Assembly: GCF_014841105.1 (NCBI RefSeq)
Contig: NZ_JACYWE010000001.1
Coordinates: forward strand, 325,064 to 383,305
Length of the DNA stretch: 58,242 nt
Direction: 5' to 3'
DNA from: Lolliginicoccus lacisalsi
GTDB taxonomy: Bacteria > Actinomycetota > Actinomycetes > Mycobacteriales > Mycobacteriaceae
Shown: piece by piece, positions 29,844-39,132 of the stretch
Layout: each line of letters starts with the position of its first letter
How positions within the stretch are numbered: position 1 is the first letter of the stretch
Made by a program: the position numbers and the translations under genes
The notes under the pieces: generated by a model
The model's input: only the letters and a program-made list of their open reading frames with translations
What the model was told of the DNA's origin: nothing
The model's database searches: none

Positions 29844-31248
29844 CGGCGCGCATAGCGGCAAGCTCCTGCGCGAACGCCCCCTGGTACGAATCGAGGTCGG
29901 TGATGCTTCCCGATCGCGCCAGGACACCGATCGTCATGTCATCGCCGAGCGTGGAAACCCAGTGCGCCACCCCGAGCCCCTCGATGAAGGGGACGCCCAG
30001 CGATCGATAGACCGGGGCACCGCCGAGCGCGAGCGGACCAGGACCGATCGGAACGTTGACCAGCACAGCGTTGGCCGCCGGAGCCTGCGTGCCCGGCGTC
30101 CGCCGTCGTTGCAGGCGGCCCAGCAACGACAGTGCCCGAGGCAGGAACAGCGGCGGGATCGCCTGCATCGCCCGTTCCCCATGCAGCCGAGGCCCGTCGG
30201 CGAGCGCGGTCTTGATCCGACCCGATGCGCCCGCGATCGCCGCGACACGTTCCAGCGGGTCCTCGATATCGGTGCGCAGGGGAAAGATCACCATGGCGAA
30301 ATCGTTGCCGATCAACCGCTCCCGGCCATCCGTGCCACCAGTGGTCGAGACGGTCACGATCGATCGAAGCGGGACCTCGGGCAACGTGGCGTGCTCCAGA
30401 AGGTATCGGCGCAGCGCGCCGCCGACCAGCGCGAGCACCGCATCATTGACCGTCGCGCCAGGAATGCCCGCCCGCGCCTCGTTCATCGCGCGCAGCGAGG
30501 TCGTCACCACGAAGAACCGATGCCCGGAGCCCGCCGGATCAGTGGCCGCCCGCGGTCCACGGCCCTCCAGCCCCTCGACCGCTGCGCCGCCCGAGCCGGA
30601 TCTCGTCCGCGCCTGCCCGATGCTCGCGGCGAACCGCAATGCGCGCCGCGGCATCTCGGCGATGCTGCTCGCGGCCACGACCGTCGCCGGGGGAAGAGGT
30701 AGGGCTCGTGCCCCCGAGCCGGAGTCCGTCGTGGGAGGCCGGGCCGGAACGAGCGGCGATACCGCCAGCAGCGCCCGGACGAAAGCCGCCGAGGCGCCCC
30801 CGTCCATCACGGCATGCTCGGTGCGCACCACCAGCGCCATCGTGCCCGGCCGGATTCCGGGCCCATCCGGCACCCCGGTCAGCAACATCACATGCCAGGG
30901 CGCGCGCTGCGGATCGAGGCGCTCATGGCGGATCGCCACCAGCCGGTCACAGAATCCTGCCCACGTCAGCGAAGGGTCGAGAGCCTCGACACTGACATGG
31001 TCAGCGATATCGAACCCGGGATCCACCACCAGATGGCTACTGCCCAGCCCACCCGGAGAACGAACGATACGACGCTGGAAACAGGGGTGATGCGCGAGGC
31101 GCTCCGCGACGAATCCCCGCAGCAAGGCCGACGAATCGGGAACCCCATCGGCCTGCCGGGGATCGACGAACAGGACATGCATTATCGCCGAAGCCTGCGC
31201 ACCCTCGTTCAGGTAGGTCATCCAGGTGCTGGTGTCGTCGAGCCTCAC
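29821..31248 (-). CDS. Wax ester synthase / diacylglycerol acyltransferase-like protein
   Basis: This 475-residue WS/DGAT-family protein would use acyl-CoA to form wax esters or triacylglycerol. The catalytic motif is EHAVMDG at 144-150; the usual first His of HHxxxDG is Glu, but the second, catalytic His145 and Asp149 remain. The C-terminal domain carries NVPIGPGPLALGGAPVYRS and DLDSYQGAF, typical of the family. The GTG at 31248 starts the common xRLDDTST N-terminus. It is inserted between the PAC2 gene and mshC relative to the conserved backbone. Activity with the altered motif is uncertain. Confidence 0.87.
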   Translation of the reverse strand: MRLDDTSTWMTYLNEGAQASAIMHVLFVDPRQADGVPDSSALLRGFVAERLAHHPCFQRRIVRSPGGLGSSHLVVDPGFDIADHVSVEALDPSLTWAGFCDRLVAIRHERLDPQRAPWHVMLLTGVPDGPGIRPGTMALVVRTEHAVMDGGASAAFVRALLAVSPLVPARPPTTDSGSGARALPLPPATVVAASSIAEMPRRALRFAASIGQARTRSGSGGAAVEGLEGRGPRAATDPAGSGHRFFVVTTSLRAMNEARAGIPGATVNDAVLALVGGALRRYLLEHATLPEVPLRSIVTVSTTGGTDGRERLIGNDFAMVIFPLRTDIEDPLERVAAIAGASGRIKTALADGPRLHGERAMQAIPPLFLPRALSLLGRLQRRRTPGTQAPAANAVLVNVPIGPGPLALGGAPVYRSLGVPFIEGLGVAHWVSTLGDDMTIGVLARSGSITDLDSYQGAFAQELAAMRAGASPAGN

Positions 31249-31284
31249 AGGCTCGACCCTACGCCCCGGCGCTTGCCGGTGTCC

Positions 31285-31653
31285 CTAGCTCGCCATCGCC
31301 ACGGGACGGGCCGCGCGCAGCGCCGGCGCGATCGTCAGGGAGTAGCCGCCCACGCTGGTCTGGCTGACGCCTGCCGTATACGTCGGCGGGCACCATGCCT
31401 CGACGATCGAGGACTCCTCCGGCCCGCCGAGGTACAGGAACACCGGGCGATCACGGTCGCCCCCGACGAGGAGCGTCAGCCCATGCGCGCTGCTCGCGGG
31501 CACTCGGAAAGCGACCGCTGCGCGAGGCGGGATCATGGCGGGAGCTGGAATGGCGTCGCTCCTGTTCGCTCGGTCGGCCGGGGAGGGCGAATCGACAACG
31601 AGCGGCTCTGCGGTGAGGTTGGTCACGCTGATGGTCAAGGCGGTGTTGCGCAT
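31285..31653 (-). CDS. Hypothetical small beta-rich protein
   Basis: This 122-residue protein is not one I recognise. The pattern of alternating hydrophobic residues (LTISVTNLTAEPLVV, PVFLYLGGPEESSIV, GYSLTIAPAL) suggests a beta-sandwich. No signal peptide or membrane segment is seen. The ATG at 31653 has GGTGGAG about 9 bases upstream; a GTG at 31668 is possible. It precedes the WS/DGAT gene on the same strand by 36 bases, so the two may be co-transcribed. Confidence 0.55.
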   Translation of the reverse strand: MRNTALTISVTNLTAEPLVVDSPSPADRANRSDAIPAPAMIPPRAAVAFRVPASSAHGLTLLVGGDRDRPVFLYLGGPEESSIVEAWCPPTYTAGVSQTSVGGYSLTIAPALRAARPVAMAS

Positions 31654-31816
31654 CGAGTTGATCTCCACCTAGTTCTGCAGTGTGGCTGGGCACGCTCGGG
31701 GGCAACGAGCGTGGCGTACTACCCTGCTTATCGGTAGTTGCCGGAGCAATGTTTCAGGAATCCTGGTGAACACCCGGCAAACTCGGTGTGATAGCGCACA
31801 CAGCGTGGGCTCCTCG

Positions 31817-31900
31817 CTGGCTCCGCGCGGTTGGCTCCCGCGCGGTGGGCTCGCGCGGTGGGCTCCGCTCGGTGGGCTCGCGCGGTGGGCTCCGCGCGGC
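31817..31900. repeat. Short tandem array of GGTGGGCTCGCGC-type units
   Basis: Roughly six imperfect units of 13-15 bases of the form GGGCTCGCGCGGT or GGGCTCCGCGCGGT follow each other. It lies downstream of the mshC 3' end. Confidence 0.8.
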
Positions 31901-31918
31901 AAAAGCACCCGATATCGC

Positions 31919-31968
31919 CAAACGCGATAGAAACTGACCTGGATTCGCAGCAGCTTCTATCGCGTTTG
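31919..31968. terminator. 14-bp perfect inverted repeat downstream of mshC
   Basis: CAAACGCGATAGAA (31919-31932) and its exact reverse complement (31955-31968) are separated by 22 bases. It begins 58 bases after the mshC stop codon. A transcription terminator for mshC, without a U tract, is possible; so is a binding site. Confidence 0.45.
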
Positions 31969-32026
31969 CGGGCCCGCGCCGCCACCGAGCGCCGAGCCAG
32001 CCAACCAGCGAGGAGCGCCGAGAAAG

Positions 32027-33280
32027 CTAGCCCAGCAGCGACACCCCGAGCAGCGCATCCACAGTGGCAGCAACGTCGGCACCGGCGGTGGCGCTGCGTC
32101 CTCCGCGATCGGTGGCCTCCGCCGCCCAGAAATCCAGGGCGGCCAGCGCGCCCGGGGTGTTCAGATCATCGGCGAGATGCCTGCGCACCTCCGCGATGAC
32201 GCCGGAAGCATCGGGGGCGCCCTCTCGCCGGACGGCGTCGCGCCAGCGGGCGAGCCTGCGCTCCGCGTCGGCGAGCAGCTCGTCCGTCCAGTGCCGGTCC
32301 TCCCGGTAGTGGCCATTGAGCAAGGCGAGGCGGATCGCGGCCGGGTCGACGCCCTGCCCGCGCAGCCGCGAGACGAACACGAGGTTGCCCCGGCTCTTGG
32401 ACATCTTTTCCCCGTCGAGGCCGATCATGCCGGTGTGCACGTAGTGCCGCGCCATGCGTCGCGCGCCCGTCGCGGCCTCGGCGTGCGCGGCGGAGAACTC
32501 GTGATGCGGGAAGATGAGATCGCTTCCGCCGCCTTGAATGTCGAAGCCGACACCGATGCGGTTGAGCGCGATGGCGGAGCATTCGATGTGCCAGCCAGGC
32601 CGTCCCTTGCCGAAGGGCGAGTCCCAGGACGGCTCGCCGGGCCGCTCGGCCCGCCAGAGCAGTGCATCGAGGGGGTCCCGCTTGCCCGGGCGATCGGGGT
32701 CGCCGCCGCGCTCGGCGAAGAAGCGGCGCATGGTCTCGGCGTCGTAGCCCGACTCGTACCCGAACTGCTCGGTCGCGGCGATGGGGAAATACACGTCCGG
32801 GTGCTCGGCATCGTCGACGGTGTAGGCATGGCCGGAGGAGACGAGCTTCTCGACCATCTCGATCACTTCGTGGATCGACTCGACCGCACCGATGTAGTCG
32901 CGCGGCGGGAGCACGCGCAGGGCTTCCATGTCCTCGCGGAACAGCGCGGTCTCGCGCATCCCGAGGACGATCCAGTCCTCGCCGTCGCGCTCGGCACGCT
33001 CGAACAGGGGGTCATCGACATCGGTGACGTTCTGCACGTAGTGAACGTCGTGCCCGAGGTCGCGCAGGACGCGATTGATGATGTCGAACGCCAGGTAGGT
33101 CGCCGCGTGGCCGAGGTGCGTGGCGTCGTAGGGGGTGATGCCGCACACGTACATCGTGGCGGTCGGCCCTGGTGAGACCGGACGCAGCGCGCGATCAGCG
33201 GTGTCGAAGAGGCGGAGCGCCGGGCCACGGCGATGCGGTGCCCCGATGGAGGGCAGATCAGGGGCAGACCAGGACAGCAT
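32027..33280 (-). CDS. mshC: Cysteine:GlcN-Ins ligase (mycothiol synthesis)
   Basis: This 417-residue class I cysteinyl-tRNA synthetase-like enzyme joins cysteine to glucosaminyl-inositol to make the mycothiol precursor. [14 protein letters not shown] carries the zinc-ligand Cys and the HIGH-like motif. HIECSA and [10 protein letters not shown] are the zinc-site region. KMSKSRGN is the KMSKS loop. It lacks the tRNA-binding domain of CysS, as expected. The ATG at 33280 gives the usual [11 protein letters not shown]-terminus. Mycothiol marks an actinobacterial host. Confidence 0.96.
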   Translation of the reverse strand: MLSWSAPDLPSIGAPHRRGPALRLFDTADRALRPVSPGPTATMYVCGITPYDATHLGHAATYLAFDIINRVLRDLGHDVHYVQNVTDVDDPLFERAERDGEDWIVLGMRETALFREDMEALRVLPPRDYIGAVESIHEVIEMVEKLVSSGHAYTVDDAEHPDVYFPIAATEQFGYESGYDAETMRRFFAERGGDPDRPGKRDPLDALLWRAERPGEPSWDSPFGKGRPGWHIECSAIALNRIGVGFDIQGGGSDLIFPHHEFSAAHAEAATGARRMARHYVHTGMIGLDGEKMSKSRGNLVFVSRLRGQGVDPAAIRLALLNGHYREDRHWTDELLADAERRLARWRDAVRREGAPDASGVIAEVRRHLADDLNTPGALAALDFWAAEATDRGGRSATAGADVAATVDALLGVSLLG

Positions 33281-33339
33281 GTCTCCCACTGTAGGCGTTG
33301 CGCTGCTGCTCGCCACAGTCGCGCGCCCTCATGCCCCGG

Positions 33340-34128
33340 CTACCAGAGCGGCCACGGGATGGGGTTCGGCGAGACCGGAACGGGCAGCATGCCTGATTCC
33401 CGCAGCCGCGCGGTCCGGTCGCGCAGCGCCGCGAGCTCCGCGGGGGGCAGGTGCTCGGCCAGCGCTTCCGAGAGGTTTTTGTCGAGCGCCGCGAGGAGCG
33501 CGCCGAGGCGGTCGTGCTCGTCCGCGGTGAGCGGCGCGCCCGCCCATCCCCACAGCACGGTGCGGAGCTTGTCGTCGGCGTGCAGGCAGATCCCATGATC
33601 GATGGCGTGGATGCGCCCGCCCGGCCCGGCGATGACGTGCCCGCCCTTGCGGTCGGTGTTGTTGAGCACCACGTCGAGCAGGGCGATCTCGCGCAGGCGC
33701 GGTTCGTCGCGGTGAGCGATGACGAGCTCCTCGGGTGGCTCGTCGTCGGACCATGCCCGCAGCACCGGCAGGTAGCCGGGCTCAATCGCGGCGGCGGGGA
33801 ACACGCCCACGAGGTCGTCGGTCTCCTCGGTCGTCTCGATCCATTCCTGCACCATGCCCGGGCCGTGCGGGCCATCGCGCAGCACTGTCACGGGTATCGC
33901 TCCGATGCCGAGCGCGCGGTCGATGAGGTAGGAGGCGTGCTCGCGGCCTGCGAGCGTCCCGTCAGGAAAGTCCCAGAGTGGCCGCTCACCGCGCACAGGC
34001 TTGTAGATGCAGCGTTGCCGTCTCCCATCGAGCTGCGCGTCGCACAGGAAGCTGACGTTGCTCGCGGCGGGGATGCGGCCCAGTATCGCCAGCGCTCCCT
34101 CGCCGAGCACGCTAGCGGTGCCCGCCAT
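33340..34128 (-). CDS. SCO1664-family protein (kinase-like fold)
   Basis: This 262-residue protein is of the Rv2133c type, related to phosphatidylinositol 3/4-kinase-like folds. IYKPVRGERPLWDFP contains the probable ATP-binding Lys. LLDVVLNNTDRKGGHVI resembles the catalytic loop and IHAIDHGICLH the metal-binding Asp motif. The ATG overlaps the stop of the DUF3090 gene as ATGA. This pair with the phosphatase gene upstream is conserved next to mshC. The substrate is unknown. Confidence 0.88.
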   Translation of the reverse strand: MAGTASVLGEGALAILGRIPAASNVSFLCDAQLDGRRQRCIYKPVRGERPLWDFPDGTLAGREHASYLIDRALGIGAIPVTVLRDGPHGPGMVQEWIETTEETDDLVGVFPAAAIEPGYLPVLRAWSDDEPPEELVIAHRDEPRLREIALLDVVLNNTDRKGGHVIAGPGGRIHAIDHGICLHADDKLRTVLWGWAGAPLTADEHDRLGALLAALDKNLSEALAEHLPPAELAALRDRTARLRESGMLPVPVSPNPIPWPLW

Positions 34129-34727
34129 CACTCGTCGTCGTCGCTATCGGGCGCTTCGTGCGGATCTATGTGCACGCCGCGGCGGTAGCCATTGAGCCGG
34201 ATGCAGAGGTGGCCCTCGGGGTCGAGGGGCTCGCCGCAGAGGGGGCATGTGGGCCGTCCGGCGGAGACGATGGAATGAGCGCGCGCGACGAACTCCCGTG
34301 CCCGCTCGGGCACCAGGAACACGCGCAGTGCGTCGGGGCCTTCCTCGGCGTCGCCGAGCACCACGGATTCGTCGACCTCGCCCTCGGTGAGCGCGAGCAG
34401 CTCCACGACCACCGAGCCGGCCTCCGCGTCCCAGCCCAGGCCCATCGTGCCGACCCGGAACTCGGGCTCGACCGGGCTGACCAGCGGATCGGTGTCAGTG
34501 AACTCGTCCGCGGGCGGCGGTATGGGTGCTCCGAACCGCTTGCGCACCTCGTCGAGCATCGCCCCGACGCGGTCGGCGAGAACCTGGACCTGCTGCTTCT
34601 CGAGCATCACGCTCACCACGCGCTTCTCGTGGATCGCTTGCAGGTAGAACGTGCGATCGCCGGGCTGCCCGACGGTTCCGGCGATGAAACGATCGGGGCT
34701 GCGGAAAACATGGATCACGCGTGACAT
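34128..34727 (-). CDS. DUF3090-family protein
   Basis: This 199-residue protein is of the Rv2134c type and unknown function. A conserved N-terminus MSRVIHVFRSPDRFIAGTVG and a C-terminal CPLCGEPLDPEGHLC zinc-ribbon-like motif are seen. The tail is acidic (APDSDDDE). It overlaps the following SCO1664-family gene as ATGA, so the two products probably act together. Confidence 0.9.
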   Translation of the reverse strand: MSRVIHVFRSPDRFIAGTVGQPGDRTFYLQAIHEKRVVSVMLEKQQVQVLADRVGAMLDEVRKRFGAPIPPPADEFTDTDPLVSPVEPEFRVGTMGLGWDAEAGSVVVELLALTEGEVDESVVLGDAEEGPDALRVFLVPERAREFVARAHSIVSAGRPTCPLCGEPLDPEGHLCIRLNGYRRGVHIDPHEAPDSDDDE

Positions 34728-34774
34728 GGCTTCTCCAACCCTACTGTGTGCGGTTCCGGTCGCGCGAGTCGATG

Positions 34775-35461
34775 CTAGCGAGGCACATGGCCGCCCACGG
34801 CGGCCTCCGACGACGCGCCGCCGCCCGTGCCAGGGTGCCCGAGCCCATCGAAGCGCGAGCCATGGTCGTTCAAGTGGTGCAGGAACGGGCGCGTCTCGGT
34901 GTAGCGGACGACGCTCACCGAGCCGGGCTCGACTACGATCCGCTGGAACCCGTCGAGGTGCAGGCCCAGCGCGTCAGCGACGATCGCCTTGATGATGTCG
35001 CCGTGCGAGCAGGCCAGCCATGCCACATCGCGACCGTGCTCCGCGCGAAGGCGCTCGTCATGCTCGCGGACCGCCGCGACGGCGCGGGCCTGCATCGCTG
35101 GCATCGACTCCCCGCCCGGGAACGCCACTGCCGCTGGGTGCTGCTGCACCACCCGCCACAACGGCTCGTCCACGAGGTCCGCCAGCGAGCGGCCCGTCCA
35201 TGAGCCGTAATCGACCTCGATGAGCCGGTCCTCGATGATCGGCTCGATGCCACAACGCTCGGCCAGGGGCGCGACGGTCTGGGCGCAGCGCAGCAGTGGC
35301 GAATGCACGATGCGGACGAGCGGGACGCCGGATAGTCGCTCCACCAGGTCGTGTGCCTGGGCCAGGCCACGCTCGTCGAGGCTGATGTCGCTGCTGCGCC
35401 CGGCGAGGATGCCGGAGGTGTTGGCGTGGGATCGACCATGGCGCAGCAGCAGGACCGTCAT
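34775..35461 (-). CDS. Histidine-phosphatase superfamily protein
   Basis: This 228-residue phosphoglycerate-mutase-like phosphatase is Rv2135c-like. The phospho-acceptor motif is LLRHGRSHAN and the second catalytic His lies in CSHGDIIKA. VDYGSWTGRSL contains the usual acidic residue. A Gly-rich tail ends the protein. It sits upstream of the DUF3090/SCO1664 pair on the same strand (47-bp gap). Its physiological substrate is not determined by sequence. Confidence 0.92.
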   Translation of the reverse strand: MTVLLLRHGRSHANTSGILAGRSSDISLDERGLAQAHDLVERLSGVPLVRIVHSPLLRCAQTVAPLAERCGIEPIIEDRLIEVDYGSWTGRSLADLVDEPLWRVVQQHPAAVAFPGGESMPAMQARAVAAVREHDERLRAEHGRDVAWLACSHGDIIKAIVADALGLHLDGFQRIVVEPGSVSVVRYTETRPFLHHLNDHGSRFDGLGHPGTGGGASSEAAVGGHVPR

Positions 35462-35524
35462 GCCATCACTGTAGTGCCGGTGCCGGCGCGGTGGCCGCCC
35501 CCATGTCGAGTGCTCGGCCTCCCG

Positions 35525-36400
35525 TCACGTCGCGCTGATCGTGCCCGCTGACAGCAGGGCCAGCATGATCACGCCGACGATGACCCGGTATCCCACGAAC
35601 CACATCATCGAGTAGCTCTGGACGAAGCGCAGGAACCAGGCGATGGTCGCATAGCCGACGATGAAGGTGATCACTGTGGTCACCGCGAGCTGGAGGCCCG
35701 TGGCGCTCAGCCCCGTTCCCGACGGATTGAACGCATCGGGCAGGCTGAACAGTCCCGCGGCCACTACGGCGGGGATGGCGAGGTAGAACGAGAAGCGGGC
35801 GGCGGCGTAGCGGTCGAGGCCCAGGGCGAGGCCCGCGGTCATGGTGCCGCCCGAGCGGGACACACCGGGAATCAGCGCGAATGCCTGCGCTATGCCCATG
35901 CCTACGGCGTCCTTGCCGTTGATCTCCGCGACAGGACGGCGCTTGCTGCCCCAGTAGTCGGCGGCACCGAGGAGCAACCCCGCGATGATGAACATCCACG
36001 CGATGATCCACAGGTTCCGCGCTCCTTCCCGGACCTCGTCCCGGAAGATGAAGCCGAGCACGCCGATCGGCAGCGAACCAATGATGATGTACCAGCCCAT
36101 CCGGTACTCGAACGCCTGCCGCGCCTCCTTGCTGATGAGGCCGTGCAGCCAGCCGCGCGCGATGGAATAGATGTCCTTGGCGAAGAACACCAGGACCGCC
36201 GCCTCGGTGCCAAGCTGCGAGACCGCCGTGAACGACGCGCCGGCGTCGGTGCCGAACAGCAGCTCATCGGCCAGGCGCATGTGCCCCGAGGAGGAGATGG
36301 GCAGGAACTCGGTGAGCCCCTGGATGATCGACAACACGATCACTTGCAGCCAGGACATGTGCTCGGCCGTCCCGGCAGCCTGCGCGACGAGCTGGTTCAC
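35525..36400 (-). CDS. uppP: Undecaprenyl-diphosphate phosphatase
   Basis: This 291-residue polytopic membrane enzyme recycles the cell-wall lipid carrier by removing a phosphate from undecaprenyl diphosphate. [15 protein letters not shown] and [21 protein letters not shown] are the two catalytic signatures. Eight or so membrane helices follow the family pattern. The GTG at 36400 overlaps the preceding oxidoreductase stop as GTGA; an ATG at 36358 ([10 protein letters not shown]) matches the usual family N-terminus and may be the real start. Confidence 0.95.
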   Translation of the reverse strand: MNQLVAQAAGTAEHMSWLQVIVLSIIQGLTEFLPISSSGHMRLADELLFGTDAGASFTAVSQLGTEAAVLVFFAKDIYSIARGWLHGLISKEARQAFEYRMGWYIIIGSLPIGVLGFIFRDEVREGARNLWIIAWMFIIAGLLLGAADYWGSKRRPVAEINGKDAVGMGIAQAFALIPGVSRSGGTMTAGLALGLDRYAAARFSFYLAIPAVVAAGLFSLPDAFNPSGTGLSATGLQLAVTTVITFIVGYATIAWFLRFVQSYSMMWFVGYRVIVGVIMLALLSAGTISAT

Positions 36401-37440
36401 TCGGCGACCCCTGACTTCTCGTACGCCTCGATGGCGGTGCGCAGGACCGCGAAGGGGTCGAGCCCCGGCATCACGCTGATGATGAGATTGGTGACGCCCG
36501 CCTCGGCGTACGCGCGCATCTTCTCCGCGATCCGGTCGACCGGGCCGAGCAATCCCACCTCGTCGAGGAACTCCGCGGGCAGCGCCGCCTGTGCCTCGGC
36601 GTAGCGCTTGGCGAGGAAGTGATCCTGCACCTCGTCCGCTGCGGCTCCGTAGCCCATGCGCGTGGCGTTCTGGTGGTAGAAGTTCTTCTCCCGGCTGCCC
36701 ATGCCGCCCACGTAGAGCGCGGTGAACATGCGGGTCGCGTCGGCGGCGGCGCGCCAGTCATCGCCGGGCACGAGCGGCAGCGTCGGCGCGACGTCGAAAC
36801 CGGCGAGCTGCTTGCCTGCCTTGGCGCGCCCGGCCTCCACGTGGGCGAGCTGCTCGGGCAGCATCCCGGGCGAGGCGAACATGCCGAGCCAGCCGTCCGC
36901 GATCTCCCCGGACAGCTCGAGGTTGCGTGGCCCGATGGCCGCCAGGTAGATCGGGATGTCCTCGCGGGCGCCCTGCACGGTCAGGTGGATCGGCTTGCCC
37001 GGGCCGTCGGGAAGCGGCAGGGGGTAGTGCTTGCCCTGGTGGACGAGCTTCTCGCGGCGCAGCGCGGACCGCACGATCTCGACGTACTCGCGGGTGCGGG
37101 CGAGCGGCTGGGAGAACCGCACCCCGTGCCAGCCCTCGGACACCTGCGGGCCGGACACGCCGAGCCCGAGCCGGAAGCGGTGACCGGACATCGTGTCGAG
37201 CGTCGCCGCGGTCATCGCGGTCATTGCCGGGGTTCGCGCGGGGATCTGCATGACGGCGGAGCCGATGCCGATGCGCGAGGTATGGGCGGCGATCCAGGCC
37301 ATCACCGTGGCGGCGTCCGAGCCATAGGCCTCCGCCACCCAGACCGAGGAGAATCCGAGCTCCTCCGCACGCTTCGCTACTTCGAGGTTGCCCCCATCGT
37401 TGCCGAGCCCCCAGTAGCCGGCATTCAGGCCGAGTTTCAT
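36397..37440 (-). CDS. LLM-class (probably F420-dependent) oxidoreductase
   Basis: This 347-residue luciferase-like TIM-barrel oxidoreductase begins [54 protein letters not shown] and [13 protein letters not shown] are typical of the F420-dependent branch in mycobacteria. Deazaflavin use is inferred from similarity, not from a decisive residue. The ATG at 37440 is the family start. The stop overlaps the uppP start, so the two are coupled, an unusual pairing whose meaning is unclear. Confidence 0.88.
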   Translation of the reverse strand: MKLGLNAGYWGLGNDGGNLEVAKRAEELGFSSVWVAEAYGSDAATVMAWIAAHTSRIGIGSAVMQIPARTPAMTAMTAATLDTMSGHRFRLGLGVSGPQVSEGWHGVRFSQPLARTREYVEIVRSALRREKLVHQGKHYPLPLPDGPGKPIHLTVQGAREDIPIYLAAIGPRNLELSGEIADGWLGMFASPGMLPEQLAHVEAGRAKAGKQLAGFDVAPTLPLVPGDDWRAAADATRMFTALYVGGMGSREKNFYHQNATRMGYGAAADEVQDHFLAKRYAEAQAALPAEFLDEVGLLGPVDRIAEKMRAYAEAGVTNLIISVMPGLDPFAVLRTAIEAYEKSGVAE

Positions 37441-37489
37441 GCCTAGAACGGTACCGCGCCAAGCGTGCCGGGGGCGTGCGGACGGTGGA

Positions 37490-37864
37490 TCAGCAGCGGG
37501 CGTGGCTTGGCTCGCGCCGATCGAGGAGGGAGGTGATGCGGTGGAGCCAGGTCGAGAGCGGGCTCTCGACACGGAGATGGTCGAGCCGATGCTCGGTGTC
37601 GGTGACCGCGTCGCGCACGGCCGCGATGACGCTGCGCTCGTCGGCGACGTCGATGTCGACGATGGAGAGGTCTGCTGTGCCTGCGACGTCCGCGGTGTCG
37701 GGTACGGTTGTCGAGAGGCCGGGGCGGTACACCTCCACGTGCAGGAGATGGTTGCGGACCTGGAAGGTGAAGGTGCGCCCGTCGGGCGTCTGCCCGAAGC
37801 CGTGGGCGTAGGGATCGAGGGAAAGGTCGTCGATGACAAAGCCGGGAGCGGTGCTCGCTGTCAT
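37490..37864 (-). CDS. Conserved hypothetical protein (Rv2137c-like)
   Basis: This 124-residue soluble protein has an N-terminal region FVIDDLSLDPYAHGFGQTPDG and helical C-terminus. A GGAGGT site ends 6 bases before the ATG at 37864. Position between uppP and lppL matches Rv2137c by synteny. No function is known to me. Confidence 0.75.
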   Translation of the reverse strand: MTASTAPGFVIDDLSLDPYAHGFGQTPDGRTFTFQVRNHLLHVEVYRPGLSTTVPDTADVAGTADLSIVDIDVADERSVIAAVRDAVTDTEHRLDHLRVESPLSTWLHRITSLLDRREPSHARC

Positions 37865-38070
37865 GCCATTACCTCCATGCTGGTGAGTAACCACGTTGTT
37901 CCTCTAGACACGCAGAGCGCAATGGTCGGTTTCGTCCGCGACCTTCGTGGGCGCGTCCCCTATCATTGCAATGCCCACGGTACCGCCAACGACACGCCCG
38001 TATCGCACTTTTTGCGAGGCCCGTCGACCCGGCCCGCGTCGTCCCGCGCACTGGAAGGCTTACCCGCATC

Positions 38071-39114
38071 GTGAACGTCCCCCGCGGCCTCCCGGCCCTG
38101 CTCGCGCTTGCCTGCGCTCTAGCCCTGTCGGGCTGCGGCGACCAGCAAGGATCCCCGAACGTGCCCACCGTGCCTCCGGCGACCCCCGCGGCCGCCCCCG
38201 CGCAGGACGCTGCGGAAGACCTCGACATCGTTCCGCTGGCCAGCGCGGTCCACGGCATCGAGTGGGACCCCGCCACCGGCGCGACGATCCTGCTCGCAGA
38301 GCAGGCAGTCCTGATCACCCGCGAGCTCGCCACCGCGCCCACCGATGCTCCCCCGCCCGGCCTCGAGCAGATCGATCTGCCCGCCAGCCCGACGGCCCTC
38401 GCCCTCGACGGCGCTGGCACGGCCTACGTCACCGCCGGGCCGGCCGTGCTCGCGATCGACCTCAACGATCCCCGTCCGCGCGAGATCGCCCGCCTCGAGG
38501 GAGGCGCTGATCTCGTCTCCATCACCCTCGTCGCCGACGATGTGCTCGCCGCCGGCACCAGCGACGGGGCCATCCACGTCCTTGACCCGGCTTCAGAGGG
38601 AATCTCGCTCGAAGAACCGCGGATCACCGGGCTCGTGGGAACGGACGTGCTCGTCAGCGTGGGCGGCAGCATCGCCGCGCTCGACCGTCGCCAGTCCAAG
38701 ATCACCGAGGTCCTGCTCGCGCGGGACACCGTCGGATTCGCTCTGCGGGCGGGCAACGGGGCATCCACCATGGTCGCGGATCCGCGGGGGCGCGTCCTCG
38801 TCGCCAACACCCGCGACGGCGAGTTGCTCGTGTACTCGCTCGACCGGCTCATCCTGCGCCAGCGCTATCCCGTTCCTGATTCGCCCCACGGCATTGCCTA
38901 CGATGCACAAGAGGATCTTGCCTGGGTCACCCAGACGGGTCGCAACGAGATCGCCGCGTACACGCTCGACACGGGGATTCCCGTAGAGGTCGCCCGGTAT
39001 GCGACCGTACGGCAACCTGACTCTGTCACCATTGACAGCGACAACGGATTTGTCTACATCGCGTCCGCGACCGGCGACGGAATCCAGCGCATCCGGGCCT
39101 CGGACGCACGCTAG
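38071..39114 (+). CDS. lppL: LppL-like lipoprotein with beta-propeller repeats
   Basis: This 347-residue predicted lipoprotein has a signal peptide ending in the lipobox LALSGC, so it should be anchored to the outer face of the cytoplasmic membrane. The mature part has a Pro/Ala linker then repeated strands such as VHGIEWDPATGATILL and PHGIAYDAQEDLAWVTQ, consistent with a beta-propeller. The GTG at 38071 gives a normal signal peptide; a longer frame from 37966 would bury it. GGAAGG lies 12 bases upstream. The name rests on synteny with Rv2138, just upstream of pyrD. Confidence 0.85.
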   Translation: MNVPRGLPALLALACALALSGCGDQQGSPNVPTVPPATPAAAPAQDAAEDLDIVPLASAVHGIEWDPATGATILLAEQAVLITRELATAPTDAPPPGLEQIDLPASPTALALDGAGTAYVTAGPAVLAIDLNDPRPREIARLEGGADLVSITLVADDVLAAGTSDGAIHVLDPASEGISLEEPRITGLVGTDVLVSVGGSIAALDRRQSKITEVLLARDTVGFALRAGNGASTMVADPRGRVLVANTRDGELLVYSLDRLILRQRYPVPDSPHGIAYDAQEDLAWVTQTGRNEIAAYTLDTGIPVEVARYATVRQPDSVTIDSDNGFVYIASATGDGIQRIRASDAR

Positions 39115-39132
39115 CCGCACGATCAGGGAGAA

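Larger units (their letters stand above)
31654..32026. other. 373-base non-coding stretch between mshC and the small beta-rich gene
   Basis: This stretch holds a short tandem array (31817-31900) and a perfect 14-bp inverted repeat (31919-31968). An 82-codon plus-strand frame across it is made of repeat-derived Gly-Leu-Ala-Arg-Trp-Ala-Pro units and is not supported as a gene. A TAAATT-type promoter was not found. Confidence 0.6.

Noticed and set aside
31682-31930. An 82-codon plus-strand frame in the mshC downstream region
   Set aside because: Its protein is made of repeat-derived Gly-Leu-Ala-Arg-Trp-Ala-Pro units and has no ribosome site.
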